From JAHBTB01 sp964451255 (GTDB lineage: Bacteria; Armatimonadota; Fimbriimonadia; Fimbriimonadales; Fimbriimonadaceae): a DNA stretch of 64,000 bases. A program made the position numbers and the translations under genes. The DNA lies in contig CAYVHL010000005.1 in the NCBI GenBank assembly GCA_964451255.1, forward strand, positions 62,001 to 126,000, read 5' to 3'. This document shows, one piece after another, positions 24,399 through 31,139 of this stretch. The notes under the pieces are model-generated. The model was given only the letters and a program-made list of their open reading frames with translations. It had not been told where the DNA came from and made no database searches. Position 1 is the first letter of the stretch; each line of letters opens with the position of its first letter.

Positions 24399-25553
24399 AT
24401 GGCGCATGGAGCCATGGCCACGACTGCTTTGCCCCCCGTTTCGATCGAGAGCATCGCCGACAAGGTGTATGCGGGCGACAGGATCAGCGCCGCCGACGCG
24501 GAGTTCCTTTTTGCCCACCCCAGCCTGATCGACCTGTCCGCGTTGGCGGACGCCCGCCGGGTTTGGGCTTTGTCGGGTCGGGGAGCTGGCACACCGACGG
24601 TGGACGCGCCAGGCGGGCCCGTAGACCGAACCAAGACGGTCAGCTATCTGATCGGGCGGATCCTCAACTACACGAACGTGTGTTGGGTCCGCTGCCGGTT
24701 CTGCGCCTTCTACCGGGTGCCGGGTCACGAGGAAGGGTACACCCTGACAGACGACGAGATCCTGGAAAAGGTGGGTGACACTGTCGCACAAGGCGGCACG
24801 GAAATCCTCTTCCAAGGCGGCCTCAACCCCAAGCTCAAGATCGACTATTTCGAGGGGATCTTCTCCAAGATCAAGGCGAAGTATCCGGACGTCGTCCTGC
24901 ACGCCCTGTCGCCGGCCGAGGTCATCTACGTCGCCCACATCAGCAAGTTGACTTTGGAGCAGGCTCTGACCCGCCTCAAAGCGGTGGGCCACCACTCGAT
25001 CCCCGGGGCGGGTGGGGAAATCCTCGTCGACCGCGTCCGCAAGATCATCGCCCCCTACAAGGACACGACCGACGAGTGGCTCGACTGTATGCGGACGGCG
25101 TCACGCCTGGGCATGCGGAGCACGGCCTCGATGATGTTCGGTCATGTGGAGTCCATGGCCGACCGGGTGGAGCACCTTGGGCGTATCCGCGACCTCCAGG
25201 ACGAGTGCCAGCCGTTCCGGGCCTTTGTCACTTGGTCGTTCCAACCCGAGGAGACGAACCTGCCGATCCCCCGCAAGGCCTCGTCGTTCGACTACTTGCG
25301 GACTCTGGCGGTGTCGCGGATCTTTCTGGACAACTTTGATAACGTTCAGCTATCGATCCTGACCCAGGGGCCCAAGATCGCCCAACTCGGGCTGGGTTAC
25401 GGGGCCAACGACTTCGGTTCCACGATGATCGAGGAAAACGTGGTGTCGGCGGCGGGGAACAAGTTCATCCTCAACGCCGAGGAGTTCACCCGGCTGATCA
25501 ACGAGGCGGGTTTCGACGCGCGTCAGCGGAACACTCGGTACGAGTATCTCTAG
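24399..25553 (+). CDS. mqnC: Cyclic dehypoxanthinyl futalosine synthase (menaquinone, futalosine pathway)
   Basis: MqnC is a radical SAM enzyme that cyclises dehypoxanthine futalosine in the alternative menaquinone route. The [4Fe-4S] CxxxCxxC site is at Cys95, Cys99 and Cys102 (NVCWVRCRFCAFYR), and the protein has EEGYTLTDDEILEKV, LFQGGLNPKLKI, SIPGAGGEILVDRVR and MMFGHVE, the order of MqnC rather than CofH or MqnE. At 384 aa it is the expected length. Start codons at 24399 and 24414 are both possible. The rest of the pathway is not in this window. Confidence 0.88.
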   Translation: MAHGAMATTALPPVSIESIADKVYAGDRISAADAEFLFAHPSLIDLSALADARRVWALSGRGAGTPTVDAPGGPVDRTKTVSYLIGRILNYTNVCWVRCRFCAFYRVPGHEEGYTLTDDEILEKVGDTVAQGGTEILFQGGLNPKLKIDYFEGIFSKIKAKYPDVVLHALSPAEVIYVAHISKLTLEQALTRLKAVGHHSIPGAGGEILVDRVRKIIAPYKDTTDEWLDCMRTASRLGMRSTASMMFGHVESMADRVEHLGRIRDLQDECQPFRAFVTWSFQPEETNLPIPRKASSFDYLRTLAVSRIFLDNFDNVQLSILTQGPKIAQLGLGYGANDFGSTMIEENVVSAAGNKFILNAEEFTRLINEAGFDARQRNTRYEYL

Positions 25554-25569
25554 TTGATTGCTTCAATGA

Positions 25570-25575
25570 TATGAT
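25570..25575 (+). promoter_or_regulatory. TATGAT -10-like hexamer 6 bases before a start codon
   Basis: TATGAT, then CGGTGC, then ATG 25582 of the zinc-ribbon membrane protein. There is no Shine-Dalgarno sequence. It lies 17 bases after the mqnC stop. Confidence 0.45.
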
Positions 25576-25581
25576 CGGTGC

Positions 25582-25968
25582 ATGATTCGGTGCCCTGACT
25601 GCGGCGCCCTCCTGAACCAGGGTGACGTTGTATGTGGTCTATGCGGAAAAGCAATTGCACCCTTGCCGACTCAGCCCGTGCGAAGCCAACCTGCGGCTCC
25701 TCCGATTGCTGTATCACCAGAGATGCCGCCAAAAGCTCCAGCTATCTCTATGCCGATGATGGCACGCTGTCCGTCATGCCATCAATACGCGGTGGTCTAC
25801 GAAGAGATCCAAGAAGGTGGAGTGGGTGGCCTTGGGTGTCTGCTTGCGATCATCATCATATGTGTCAGCTGCGGAGTAGGACTGATCTTGCTCCTCATCC
25901 TTGAAGCAACGAAGAGGAAGAAACATGTTGGGGTTTGCCGTGCCTGCGGCTACCGCTGGACTGCTTAG
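25582..25968 (+). CDS. Membrane protein with zinc ribbons on both sides of a hydrophobic segment
   Basis: The 128-residue protein starts MIRCPDCGALLNQGDVVCG, a complete zinc ribbon (CPDCG...CGLCG). A proline-rich linker of about 35 residues follows. A second CxxC (RCPSCHQYAV, about residue 63) and a C-terminal CRACGYRWTA (about 119-128) would form another ribbon, but they are interrupted by a strongly hydrophobic segment near residues 82-108 (LGCLLAIIIICVSCGVGLIL). The coding sequence looks more A+T rich than its neighbours. I do not recognise the family. It may be a regulator or membrane adaptor; function unknown. Confidence 0.65.
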   Translation: MIRCPDCGALLNQGDVVCGLCGKAIAPLPTQPVRSQPAAPPIAVSPEMPPKAPAISMPMMARCPSCHQYAVVYEEIQEGGVGGLGCLLAIIIICVSCGVGLILLLILEATKRKKHVGVCRACGYRWTA

Positions 25969-26028
25969 GTTGGCAAGACTCCTAACCTCGTGGGGACGGC
26001 TGCCGCCCCGGACGGGTACAGGCGATAG

Positions 26029-26055
26029 CCGGGGCGTCGCTCCGGCGACCACCGG
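26029..26055 (+). repeat. 27-base palindromic unit, copy 1
   Basis: CCGG(G)GCGTCGC...GCGACCACCGG with GTCGC/GCGAC forming the core stem. Its sequence matches the reverse complement of copy 2 at all positions except the 4-base loop and one arm base, so the copies face each other. Confidence 0.7.
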
Positions 26056-26076
26056 ACTCGTCGCCCGATTCGTCCC

Positions 26077-26093
26077 CGACCCCGTCTGGGTCG
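26077..26093. repeat. Hairpin within the non-coding element
   Basis: CGACCC and GGGTCG form a perfect 6 bp stem around a 5-base loop (CGTCT). It lies 21 bases after copy 1 of the 27-base unit. Confidence 0.6.
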
Positions 26094-26146
26094 CAGAATT
26101 CTAGGTGCTAGTGAGCGTCGAGGCCGTCCACACGGGCTGCTCTCTG

Positions 26147-26163
26147 GCACCCCTCCGGGGTGC
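26147..26163. repeat. Hairpin within the non-coding element
   Basis: GCACCCC and GGGGTGC form a perfect 7 bp stem with a 3-base loop. It lies 20 bases before copy 2 of the 27-base unit. Confidence 0.65.
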
Positions 26164-26183
26164 GGGTCATGGGGGCGTTGGCA

Positions 26184-26210
26184 CCGGTGGTCGCTTGCGC
26201 GACGCACCGG
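26184..26210 (-). repeat. 27-base palindromic unit, copy 2 (inverted relative to copy 1)
   Basis: CCGGTGGTCGC, loop TTGC, then GCGACGCACCGG. Its reverse complement aligns with copy 1 over 27 bases, differing at one arm base and in the loop. Two inverted copies separated by 128 bases are the usual BIME-like arrangement. Confidence 0.7.
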
Positions 26211-26302
26211 CTAGCTTCGTCGACACTACGAGGTCGGATCCGTATTGCCCGCATCCTAGGCATCAAATGGGGCGAAGGATCAGCTTGGTGGGTACCACGT
26301 CG

Positions 26303-26322
26303 GTTCCGGCCTCCGCCGGGAC
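26303..26322. repeat. Hairpin at the end of clpB
   Basis: GTTCCGGC and GCCGGGAC form an 8 bp stem (one G:U) with the tetraloop CTCC. It begins 5 bases after the clpB stop on the minus strand, so it might help end clpB transcription, although no T-run follows. Confidence 0.45.
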
Positions 26323-26327
26323 GACGC

Positions 26328-28931
26328 TCACGCAGCGGCCGGCACCGGCTCGAAGGTGAAGCGACCGTCGGCGAAGTCCACGGCGACAGTCTGTCCGTCC
26401 ACGACCTTGCCCTCCAGCAGAGCCAGCGCCAGTGGGTTCATCACTTCCTTCTGCACGGCACGCTTCAAGGGTCGGGCACCATAGACAGGATCAAACCCGA
26501 TCGCTGCCAGCTCAGCCAGGGCGGCGTCTGTGACCGTCAGGACGATCCGCCGTTCGGCAAGCCGGGTAGCAAGTTGGGCGACCTGGAGCCGTACGATCTC
26601 CTTGATCTGGGCCGCGCCGAGAGTATGGAACACGACGATGTCGTCGAGCCGGTTGATGAACTCGGGGCGGAAGTGGTGGCGTAGCTCGTCGAGGACTTTG
26701 CGGCGCACATCTTCGAAGGCAGACTCGTCGAGCCCGGCTTCGGCGAAGTGATGGCTGCCGATGTTGCTGGTCAGGATCACCACCGTGTTTTTGAAGTCCA
26801 CCGTGTGGCCCTGGCTGTCAGTAAGTCGCCCGTCGTCCAGCAGTTGCAGGAGCACGTTGAAGACTTCGGGGTGGGCTTTCTCCACCTCGTCGAGCAGGAC
26901 CACCGAATAGGGTCTGCGCCGCACCGCCTCGGTGAGTTGGCCGCCCTCCTCGTACCCGACGTAACCGGGAGGCGCGCCGATGAGCCGGGCGACCGTGTGT
27001 CGCTCGCCATATTCGCTCATGTCGATGCGGACCATCGCTTTCTCGTCGTTGAAGAGCGCCTCGGCCAAGGCTTTCGCGGTCTCCGTCTTGCCTACGCCTG
27101 TGGGGCCGAGGAACAGGAAGGAGCCGATGGGCCGGTTCGGGTCGCCGATGCCGGACCGGCTACGCCGAATCGCGTCGGCGAGGAGGCGCAACGCCTCCTC
27201 CTGCCCGATGACGCGCTTCGCCAAGTCGTCTTCCAGATGGACGAGCTTTTGCATCTCGCCTTGTAGCATCTTGCTGACCGGAACCCCGGTCCATTTGCTG
27301 ACAATCTCGGCGACGTCGTCGGCGTCCACCTCGAGCTTGAGCATGTGGCTGACACCAGGCTCGGCTTCCATGGCGGACTGGATTTCCTCAAGCTGCTTCT
27401 CCAGATGGGGGATGCGGCCGTGCTGGATCTCAGCCGCTTTGGTCCAGTCAAGGTCACGCTCGGCCCGCTGGAGTTCTGTGCGGGCATCCTCGATCTGCTC
27501 TTTGATCGTCCGGGCCTGCTCGATCTTGGCCTTCTCCTGCGACCACTGCGCACGCATGGTGTCCGCCTCTTCCTTGAGTTCAGAAAGCTTCTGCTCCGCC
27601 GTGGCCAGTCGTTCCTTGCTGGCCGCGTCGGTTTCCTTCTTGAGCGCCTCGCGGTCGATCTCCAACTGGCGCATCTGGCGTTCGATCACGTCGAGCTCTT
27701 GTGGGACGCTGTCGATCTCGATCTTCAGGCGGCTGGCCGCCTCGTCTACGAGGTCAATGGCCTTGTCAGGCAGTTTGCGCTCGGTGATATAGCGGTTGCT
27801 CAGCGTCGCGGCGGCGACGATGGCGCTGTCGGTAATACGAACGCCATGGTGGATCTCATACCGCTCCTTGAGGCCGCGAAGGATTGAAATCGTCTCCTCC
27901 ACGCTGGGCTCGCCAACGAAGACGGTCTGGAACCGTCGTTCCAGCGCTTTGTCTTTTTCGATGTATTGGCGGTACTCGTTGAGGGTCGTGGCCCCGATGC
28001 AGCGCAACTCTCCCCGGGCGAGCATCGGCTTGAGCATGTTGGCGGCGTCCATGCTGCCTTCGGCTCGTCCAGCTCCGACAAGGGTGTGCATCTCATCAAT
28101 GAACAGGATGATCTGGCCCTGCGCCTGCTTGATCTCGTCTAGGACGGCTTTGAGCCTTTCCTCGAACTCTCCTCGGAACTTGGCGCCGGCAACGAGCGCC
28201 CCCATGTCGAGCGCGACCACACTCTTGTCGCGCAGGCTCTCGGGGACGTCGCCTGCGACGATGCGTTGGGCCAGGCCCTCCACGACGGCCGTCTTGCCGA
28301 CGCCGGGTTCCCCGATCAGAACCGGGTTGTTCTTGGTCCGCCGGCTGAGGACCTGGACGGCACGTCGGATCTCTTCGTTACGTCCGATGACAGGGTCCAG
28401 CTTCCCCTGGCGTGCCCGGGCGGTCAGATCGATCCCGTATTTTTCCAGGGCTTGGAAGTTGCTCTCCGCATTCGCGTCCGTGATCTTGCGCCCGGCGCGG
28501 ATATCGACCACGGCAGCCTCCAACGCTTCCTTTGTGACGCCAGCGGCCCTGAAGGCCCTGCCGGTCGGCCCGGAGTCGTCAATCGCAGCGAGGAGCAAGT
28601 GTTCGGTGCTGACGTATTCGTCCTGAAGTTTCTCCGCGATGCTGAACGCGGTGTTGAACAAGGTGTTGAGGCGGCTTCCAAGGCTTGCGCCGTAACTGCT
28701 TGCGCCACTGACCTTCGCCTGCTTCTGTAGCTCCCCGTCCAGGCTTGACAAAATGTCATTCGCACGGGCGCCGGCCTTCTCCAAGAGTGAACGCGACAGG
28801 CTCGCTGGTTGCTCCAGCATCGCCGTGACCAGGTGCTCTGGTTCGATCGCCTGGTGTTGGTAGCGGGCCGCGACCTCCTGGGCCGCTTGGAGGGCCTCCT
28901 GAGATTTGATTGTGAGTTTGTCAAAACGCAT
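26328..28931 (-). CDS. clpB: Disaggregase ClpB
   Basis: ClpB (Hsp104) is a hexameric AAA+ machine that pulls aggregated proteins apart with DnaK. The 867 residues have the N-domain, the first ATPase domain with GEPGVGKTAVVEG (about residue 200) and sensor GATTLNEYRQYIEKDKALER, a middle coiled-coil region rich in Glu/Gln/Leu (about 410-520), and the second ATPase domain with GPTGVGKTETAKALAE and YVGYEEGGQLTEAVRR. The C-terminus ends in PVPAAA. It is transcribed away from the neighbouring membrane-protein genes. A HAIR-like site overlaps its start codon. Confidence 0.98.
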   Translation of the reverse strand: MRFDKLTIKSQEALQAAQEVAARYQHQAIEPEHLVTAMLEQPASLSRSLLEKAGARANDILSSLDGELQKQAKVSGASSYGASLGSRLNTLFNTAFSIAEKLQDEYVSTEHLLLAAIDDSGPTGRAFRAAGVTKEALEAAVVDIRAGRKITDANAESNFQALEKYGIDLTARARQGKLDPVIGRNEEIRRAVQVLSRRTKNNPVLIGEPGVGKTAVVEGLAQRIVAGDVPESLRDKSVVALDMGALVAGAKFRGEFEERLKAVLDEIKQAQGQIILFIDEMHTLVGAGRAEGSMDAANMLKPMLARGELRCIGATTLNEYRQYIEKDKALERRFQTVFVGEPSVEETISILRGLKERYEIHHGVRITDSAIVAAATLSNRYITERKLPDKAIDLVDEAASRLKIEIDSVPQELDVIERQMRQLEIDREALKKETDAASKERLATAEQKLSELKEEADTMRAQWSQEKAKIEQARTIKEQIEDARTELQRAERDLDWTKAAEIQHGRIPHLEKQLEEIQSAMEAEPGVSHMLKLEVDADDVAEIVSKWTGVPVSKMLQGEMQKLVHLEDDLAKRVIGQEEALRLLADAIRRSRSGIGDPNRPIGSFLFLGPTGVGKTETAKALAEALFNDEKAMVRIDMSEYGERHTVARLIGAPPGYVGYEEGGQLTEAVRRRPYSVVLLDEVEKAHPEVFNVLLQLLDDGRLTDSQGHTVDFKNTVVILTSNIGSHHFAEAGLDESAFEDVRRKVLDELRHHFRPEFINRLDDIVVFHTLGAAQIKEIVRLQVAQLATRLAERRIVLTVTDAALAELAAIGFDPVYGARPLKRAVQKEVMNPLALALLEGKVVDGQTVAVDFADGRFTFEPVPAAA

Positions 28932-28951
28932 GTGAGTGAATAAGGCTCAAG
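28931..28951 (-). promoter_or_regulatory. HAIR-like element (HspR operator) at the clpB start
   Basis: On the minus strand CTTGAGC, seven bases, ACTCACA matches the HAIR consensus CTTGAGT-N7-ACTCAAG at 6 and 5 of 7 positions. It ends on the start codon. HspR represses clpB from this site in actinobacteria and some other groups. The match is partial, so this is a candidate. Confidence 0.5.
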
Positions 28952-28966
28952 TGACTTGCCTTGATT

Positions 28967-28972
28967 ATTATA
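28967..28972 (-). promoter_or_regulatory. Candidate -10 of the clpB promoter
   Basis: A perfect TATAAT on the minus strand, 36 bases upstream of the clpB ATG. No good -35 lies at the right distance. The HAIR-like site would lie between the start of transcription and the ATG. Confidence 0.5.
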
Positions 28973-29101
28973 ACGTATTGACGACTGGAATGGTTTCGCT
29001 CCGGCATGGACGGGGACTTATGCCTTCGGCCAGACGACTCAAAGGATCGACGTGTGGAGGCAGCTCCCAACGTGCCTCCAACGGCACAAGAGGGTCCGTG
29101 G

Positions 29102-29458
29102 TCAATCGGAGGCAGTGTCGGCGGCAGTCTCGGCTGGTTCGGCATCCACCATTTCGACGGCTGCCATCGGAGACGACTCTTGAAGGCTCGCTGACTTTTT
29201 GCCACGGGAGCTGATGGCGACAGCAATGAGGACGCCGACTATCGCGCCGATGACCAGGCCGATCGAACCCATCTTGGCGGCGGCGACGAATTCGGGCGCG
29301 TATCCTGTGCCGCCTATATAGGCCCAGTCATACTTCTCTGGTCGGGCCACACAGTCTTGGAAGCCATAGGTCACCCCGGCCGCAGCGCTCAAAAGCGCGA
29401 CACCCAATCCTACGACGATGGAGAGTCCCTTCTTACTTCTTGATTTGCCCTTTGCCAT
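29102..29458 (-). CDS. Small membrane protein, two hydrophobic segments
   Basis: The 118-residue protein starts MAKGKSRSKKGLSIVVGL, a basic N-terminus followed by a hydrophobic stretch (LSIVVGLGVALLSAAAGV), a soluble loop with Cys-Val and YDWAYIGGTGYAPEF, a second segment (MGSIGLVIGAIVGVLIAVAI) and an acidic tail (MVDAEPAETAADTASD). The frame stays open for 159 codons upstream, but that part is Arg/Ser-rich junk and crosses the next gene, so I start at ATG 29458. No family recognised. It sits with two other small membrane protein genes on the same strand. Confidence 0.6.
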   Translation of the reverse strand: MAKGKSRSKKGLSIVVGLGVALLSAAAGVTYGFQDCVARPEKYDWAYIGGTGYAPEFVAAAKMGSIGLVIGAIVGVLIAVAISSRGKKSASLQESSPMAAVEMVDAEPAETAADTASD

Positions 29459-29472
29459 GGTTTGTCCGTGAG

Positions 29473-29496
29473 TCACGGCCCCCTTCTTAGCCGTGA
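29473..29496 (-). terminator. Hairpin between small membrane protein genes
   Basis: TCACGGC and GCCGTGA form a 7 bp perfect stem with a 10-base loop. It lies 52 bases downstream of the stop of the 29548 gene and upstream of the 29458 start, so it could end the upstream transcript. Confidence 0.4.
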
Positions 29497-29547
29497 TACC
29501 ACCAAATGGAGGCTTCTGCGCGAAAAATCCGCGGTGGGACCTGTCAA

Positions 29548-29895
29548 TCAGGCGTCTTTCCCAGGTGTAAGAGGGCGGCGATATTGACCGGGTTCCAGAG
29601 CAGATTCGTGGGCCCGTGGAGAGATCATCCACTTTACGCCACAGACAAGCAGATAGGGAAGCGCGATAACCGAGCCTAGGCCGAGGCATGTCAATGCCAT
29701 CCAGGATCCCGACCAGAGGAACCCTGGGATCGGCGGAAGACCGGCAAGCCTGATAAATTGATTCAGCCCTTCGTCGTGCACCGAGCAGGTGGCAACGATT
29801 GTGAATCCGGCAAGCGAGAAGAGCGCGACGCCCGCACATACTCGCTTTGCACGTCGGGCAAATTGAAACTGCCTGCGTGGGCCGACCACCTTCAC
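29548..29895 (-). CDS. Small membrane protein, translationally coupled to its neighbour
   Basis: The 115-residue protein has two hydrophobic segments (ALFSLAGFTIVATC and WMALTCLGLGSVIALPYLLV) with short basic or charged ends. It starts with GTG 29895, which overlaps the TGA stop of the gene before it (GTGA), a sign of coupling. No family recognised. It probably makes a two-gene unit with the 97-aa membrane protein at 29892-30185. Confidence 0.55.
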   Translation of the reverse strand: MKVVGPRRQFQFARRAKRVCAGVALFSLAGFTIVATCSVHDEGLNQFIRLAGLPPIPGFLWSGSWMALTCLGLGSVIALPYLLVCGVKWMISPRAHESALEPGQYRRPLTPGKDA

Positions 29896-30185
29896 TGCGC
29901 CCCCGGCAGCCTGCGCGGATACTCAGTCTCTTCAAATTGCGCGGGAACTGGGGCGTCCAACCGTTGGCTGAGCCATCGGCCGATCGAGAGCCCCATGTAG
30001 ACGAAGGCCACGATGCCTGCCAACGCGCTCATCATCACAGCGGACGAGGCCGCATTGGCTAGGACAACGTAAATCGTGACGGGCTGCCAAAACGCAAACA
30101 TCCATCCGATCACAGAGAAGTACGTCAAGGCGCCGATAGCCGTGATTGACCCCAGGCACAACAAGAGACGCCTTCCCAGCCGCAT
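29892..30185 (-). CDS. Small membrane protein, first gene of a coupled pair
   Basis: The 97-residue protein starts MRLGRRLLLCLGSITAIGAL and has three or so hydrophobic stretches (LCLGSITAIGALTYFSVIG, PVTIYVVLANAASSAVMMSA and LAGIVAFVYMGL). I start at ATG 30185; the open frame extends 59 codons upstream, but that extension lacks a membrane topology and overlaps the divergent gene. GGAGG lies about 15 bases upstream. It ends overlapping the next gene's GTG. Confidence 0.5.
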   Translation of the reverse strand: MRLGRRLLLCLGSITAIGALTYFSVIGWMFAFWQPVTIYVVLANAASSAVMMSALAGIVAFVYMGLSIGRWLSQRLDAPVPAQFEETEYPRRLPGAQ

Positions 30186-30250
30186 GTTCTGTTCCCGAAC
30201 CTCCACTACACCCAGTATATGCCGGGTCCGTATCAATTCAGAGAGGATAC

Positions 30251-30274
30251 ATGGAACAAACCCTTGGGCTATGA
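30251..30274 (+). CDS. Seven-codon upstream ORF overlapping the next start
   Basis: ATG GAA CAA ACC CTT GGG CTA TGA. GAGAGG lies 4 bases before it, and its stop overlaps the ATG of the 30271 gene (ATGA), which has no good ribosome site of its own. This fits a leader ORF that feeds ribosomes to the main gene by reinitiation. It could be chance. Confidence 0.35.
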   Translation: MEQTLGL

Positions 30275-30732
30275 ACGTCTTGGGCTTGATCGCGTACTTC
30301 TTCTTTTCGTTCTGCGTGGGCGGGGTGCTGACGTTCATTTGCAGCATGTTCCGTAGCGTCAAAAAGCAGGACGAGTGGCAGGCTTGGAAGTGGGTGGTTT
30401 CGTTTGGCGTCCTGGTCGCCGCCGCACCCTACATCTGGATGGAAGGGCTCACACGGACAAGCGCACAGGACATGACGAAAGCCGCAGAAAAGGTCGTCCG
30501 CGACGCCGGAATCGTCGGCGACCTCGCCTACTATCGTGTCTACCAGGATGACGGTAACGAGGCCAAGGCTTATGTTGTGGCGACCGAGGACAACGGCATC
30601 GGGATGAAAGAGCACGTCGTGATCAAGGCCACGATGGAGAAGGAGAAGGACGGCTGGAAGCCCTCAGAGTATGAAATCCTCAACTCATTCCGCCGCCAGC
30701 GGGACGCGATCTCATTTCCTCCGCTCTGGTAG
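30271..30732 (+). CDS. Membrane protein of unknown function
   Basis: The 153-residue protein begins NVLGLIAYFFFSFCVGGVL, a membrane segment, followed by a second (WVVSFGVLVAAAPYIWM) and a soluble half of about 95 residues (VYQDDGNEAKAYVVATEDN, VVIKATMEKEKDGWKPSEY). No family recognised; the soluble part could be a cystatin-like or NTF2-like domain exposed outside. The start is chosen because the ATG is the first after the hydrophobic N-terminus begins. It is divergent from the membrane protein pair at 29892-30185 and is followed by a CBS protein 15 bases downstream. Confidence 0.55.
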   Translation: MNVLGLIAYFFFSFCVGGVLTFICSMFRSVKKQDEWQAWKWVVSFGVLVAAAPYIWMEGLTRTSAQDMTKAAEKVVRDAGIVGDLAYYRVYQDDGNEAKAYVVATEDNGIGMKEHVVIKATMEKEKDGWKPSEYEILNSFRRQRDAISFPPLW

Positions 30733-30734
30733 GT

Positions 30735-30740
30735 TAGACT
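30735..30740 (+). promoter_or_regulatory. TAGACT -10-like hexamer 7 bases before the CBS gene
   Basis: TAGACT then TCCTCGC and ATG 30748, with no Shine-Dalgarno sequence. It lies in the 15-base spacer after the membrane protein gene. Confidence 0.45.
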
Positions 30741-30747
30741 TCCTCGC

Positions 30748-31137
30748 ATGACCCTGCGGGAGGTCTTGCACGCCCACATACCCAAGCTGACGCGCGAAAG
30801 CACTTTCCGCGACGCCGTCGACAAGATGGACGTCTACCAGTTTCCGGCGCTCGTCGTCGTGGACGAGGACGAGAAGCCGACCCACGTCTTGACCGAAGGC
30901 GACATTTGCCGTGCCGTCAGCCACCAAGGGGCGGTGCTGGTGTTGTCGGATGAGCCTGCCTCGCGCTTCGCGACTGCAGAGCCTGTCACCGAGGGCCCCG
31001 ATGTCGAGATCAGCGAAGCACTCCACATGATGCTCTCCAGAGGCATCACGCTGTTGCCGGTGGTGCAGGACGACCGCTTGCTGGGGGTCGTCCTGCGCGT
31101 CGATTTGATGCAGGCCTTGCTGATGGACGCCGGCTAG
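30748..31137 (+). CDS. CBS-domain protein (two CBS motifs)
   Basis: The 129-residue protein consists of two CBS motifs, about residues 1-62 (PALVVVDEDEKPTHVLTEG) and 68-128 (LLPVVQDDRLLGVVLRVDL). CBS pairs bind adenosine nucleotides such as AMP, ATP or SAM and act as energy or ligand sensors on partners. There is no catalytic domain, so it may act in trans. It is convergent with the beta-helix protein, 2 bases apart. Confidence 0.85.
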   Translation: MTLREVLHAHIPKLTRESTFRDAVDKMDVYQFPALVVVDEDEKPTHVLTEGDICRAVSHQGAVLVLSDEPASRFATAEPVTEGPDVEISEALHMMLSRGITLLPVVQDDRLLGVVLRVDLMQALLMDAG

Positions 31138-31139
31138 CA

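Larger units (their letters stand above)
25969..26327. repeat. Hairpin-rich non-coding element, probable dispersed repeat
   Basis: A 359-base stretch with no gene between the zinc-ribbon gene and clpB. It contains at least five strong hairpins, including an inverted pair of a 27-base palindromic unit (26029-26055 and 26184-26210) plus stems at 26077-26093, 26147-26163 and 26303-26322. All frames are broken or give low-complexity Arg/Pro products. The layout resembles REP/BIME-type elements or a structured RNA; multiple copies elsewhere would support the first. Confidence 0.6.

Noticed and set aside
26105..26684. Short open frames in the hairpin-rich element reaching into clpB
   Set aside because: They run through palindromes and antisense to clpB and have Arg/Pro-rich products with no domain.
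29459..29935. Upstream extension of the small membrane protein frame
   Set aside because: Overlaps another gene in a different frame and reads as Arg/Ser-rich noise.
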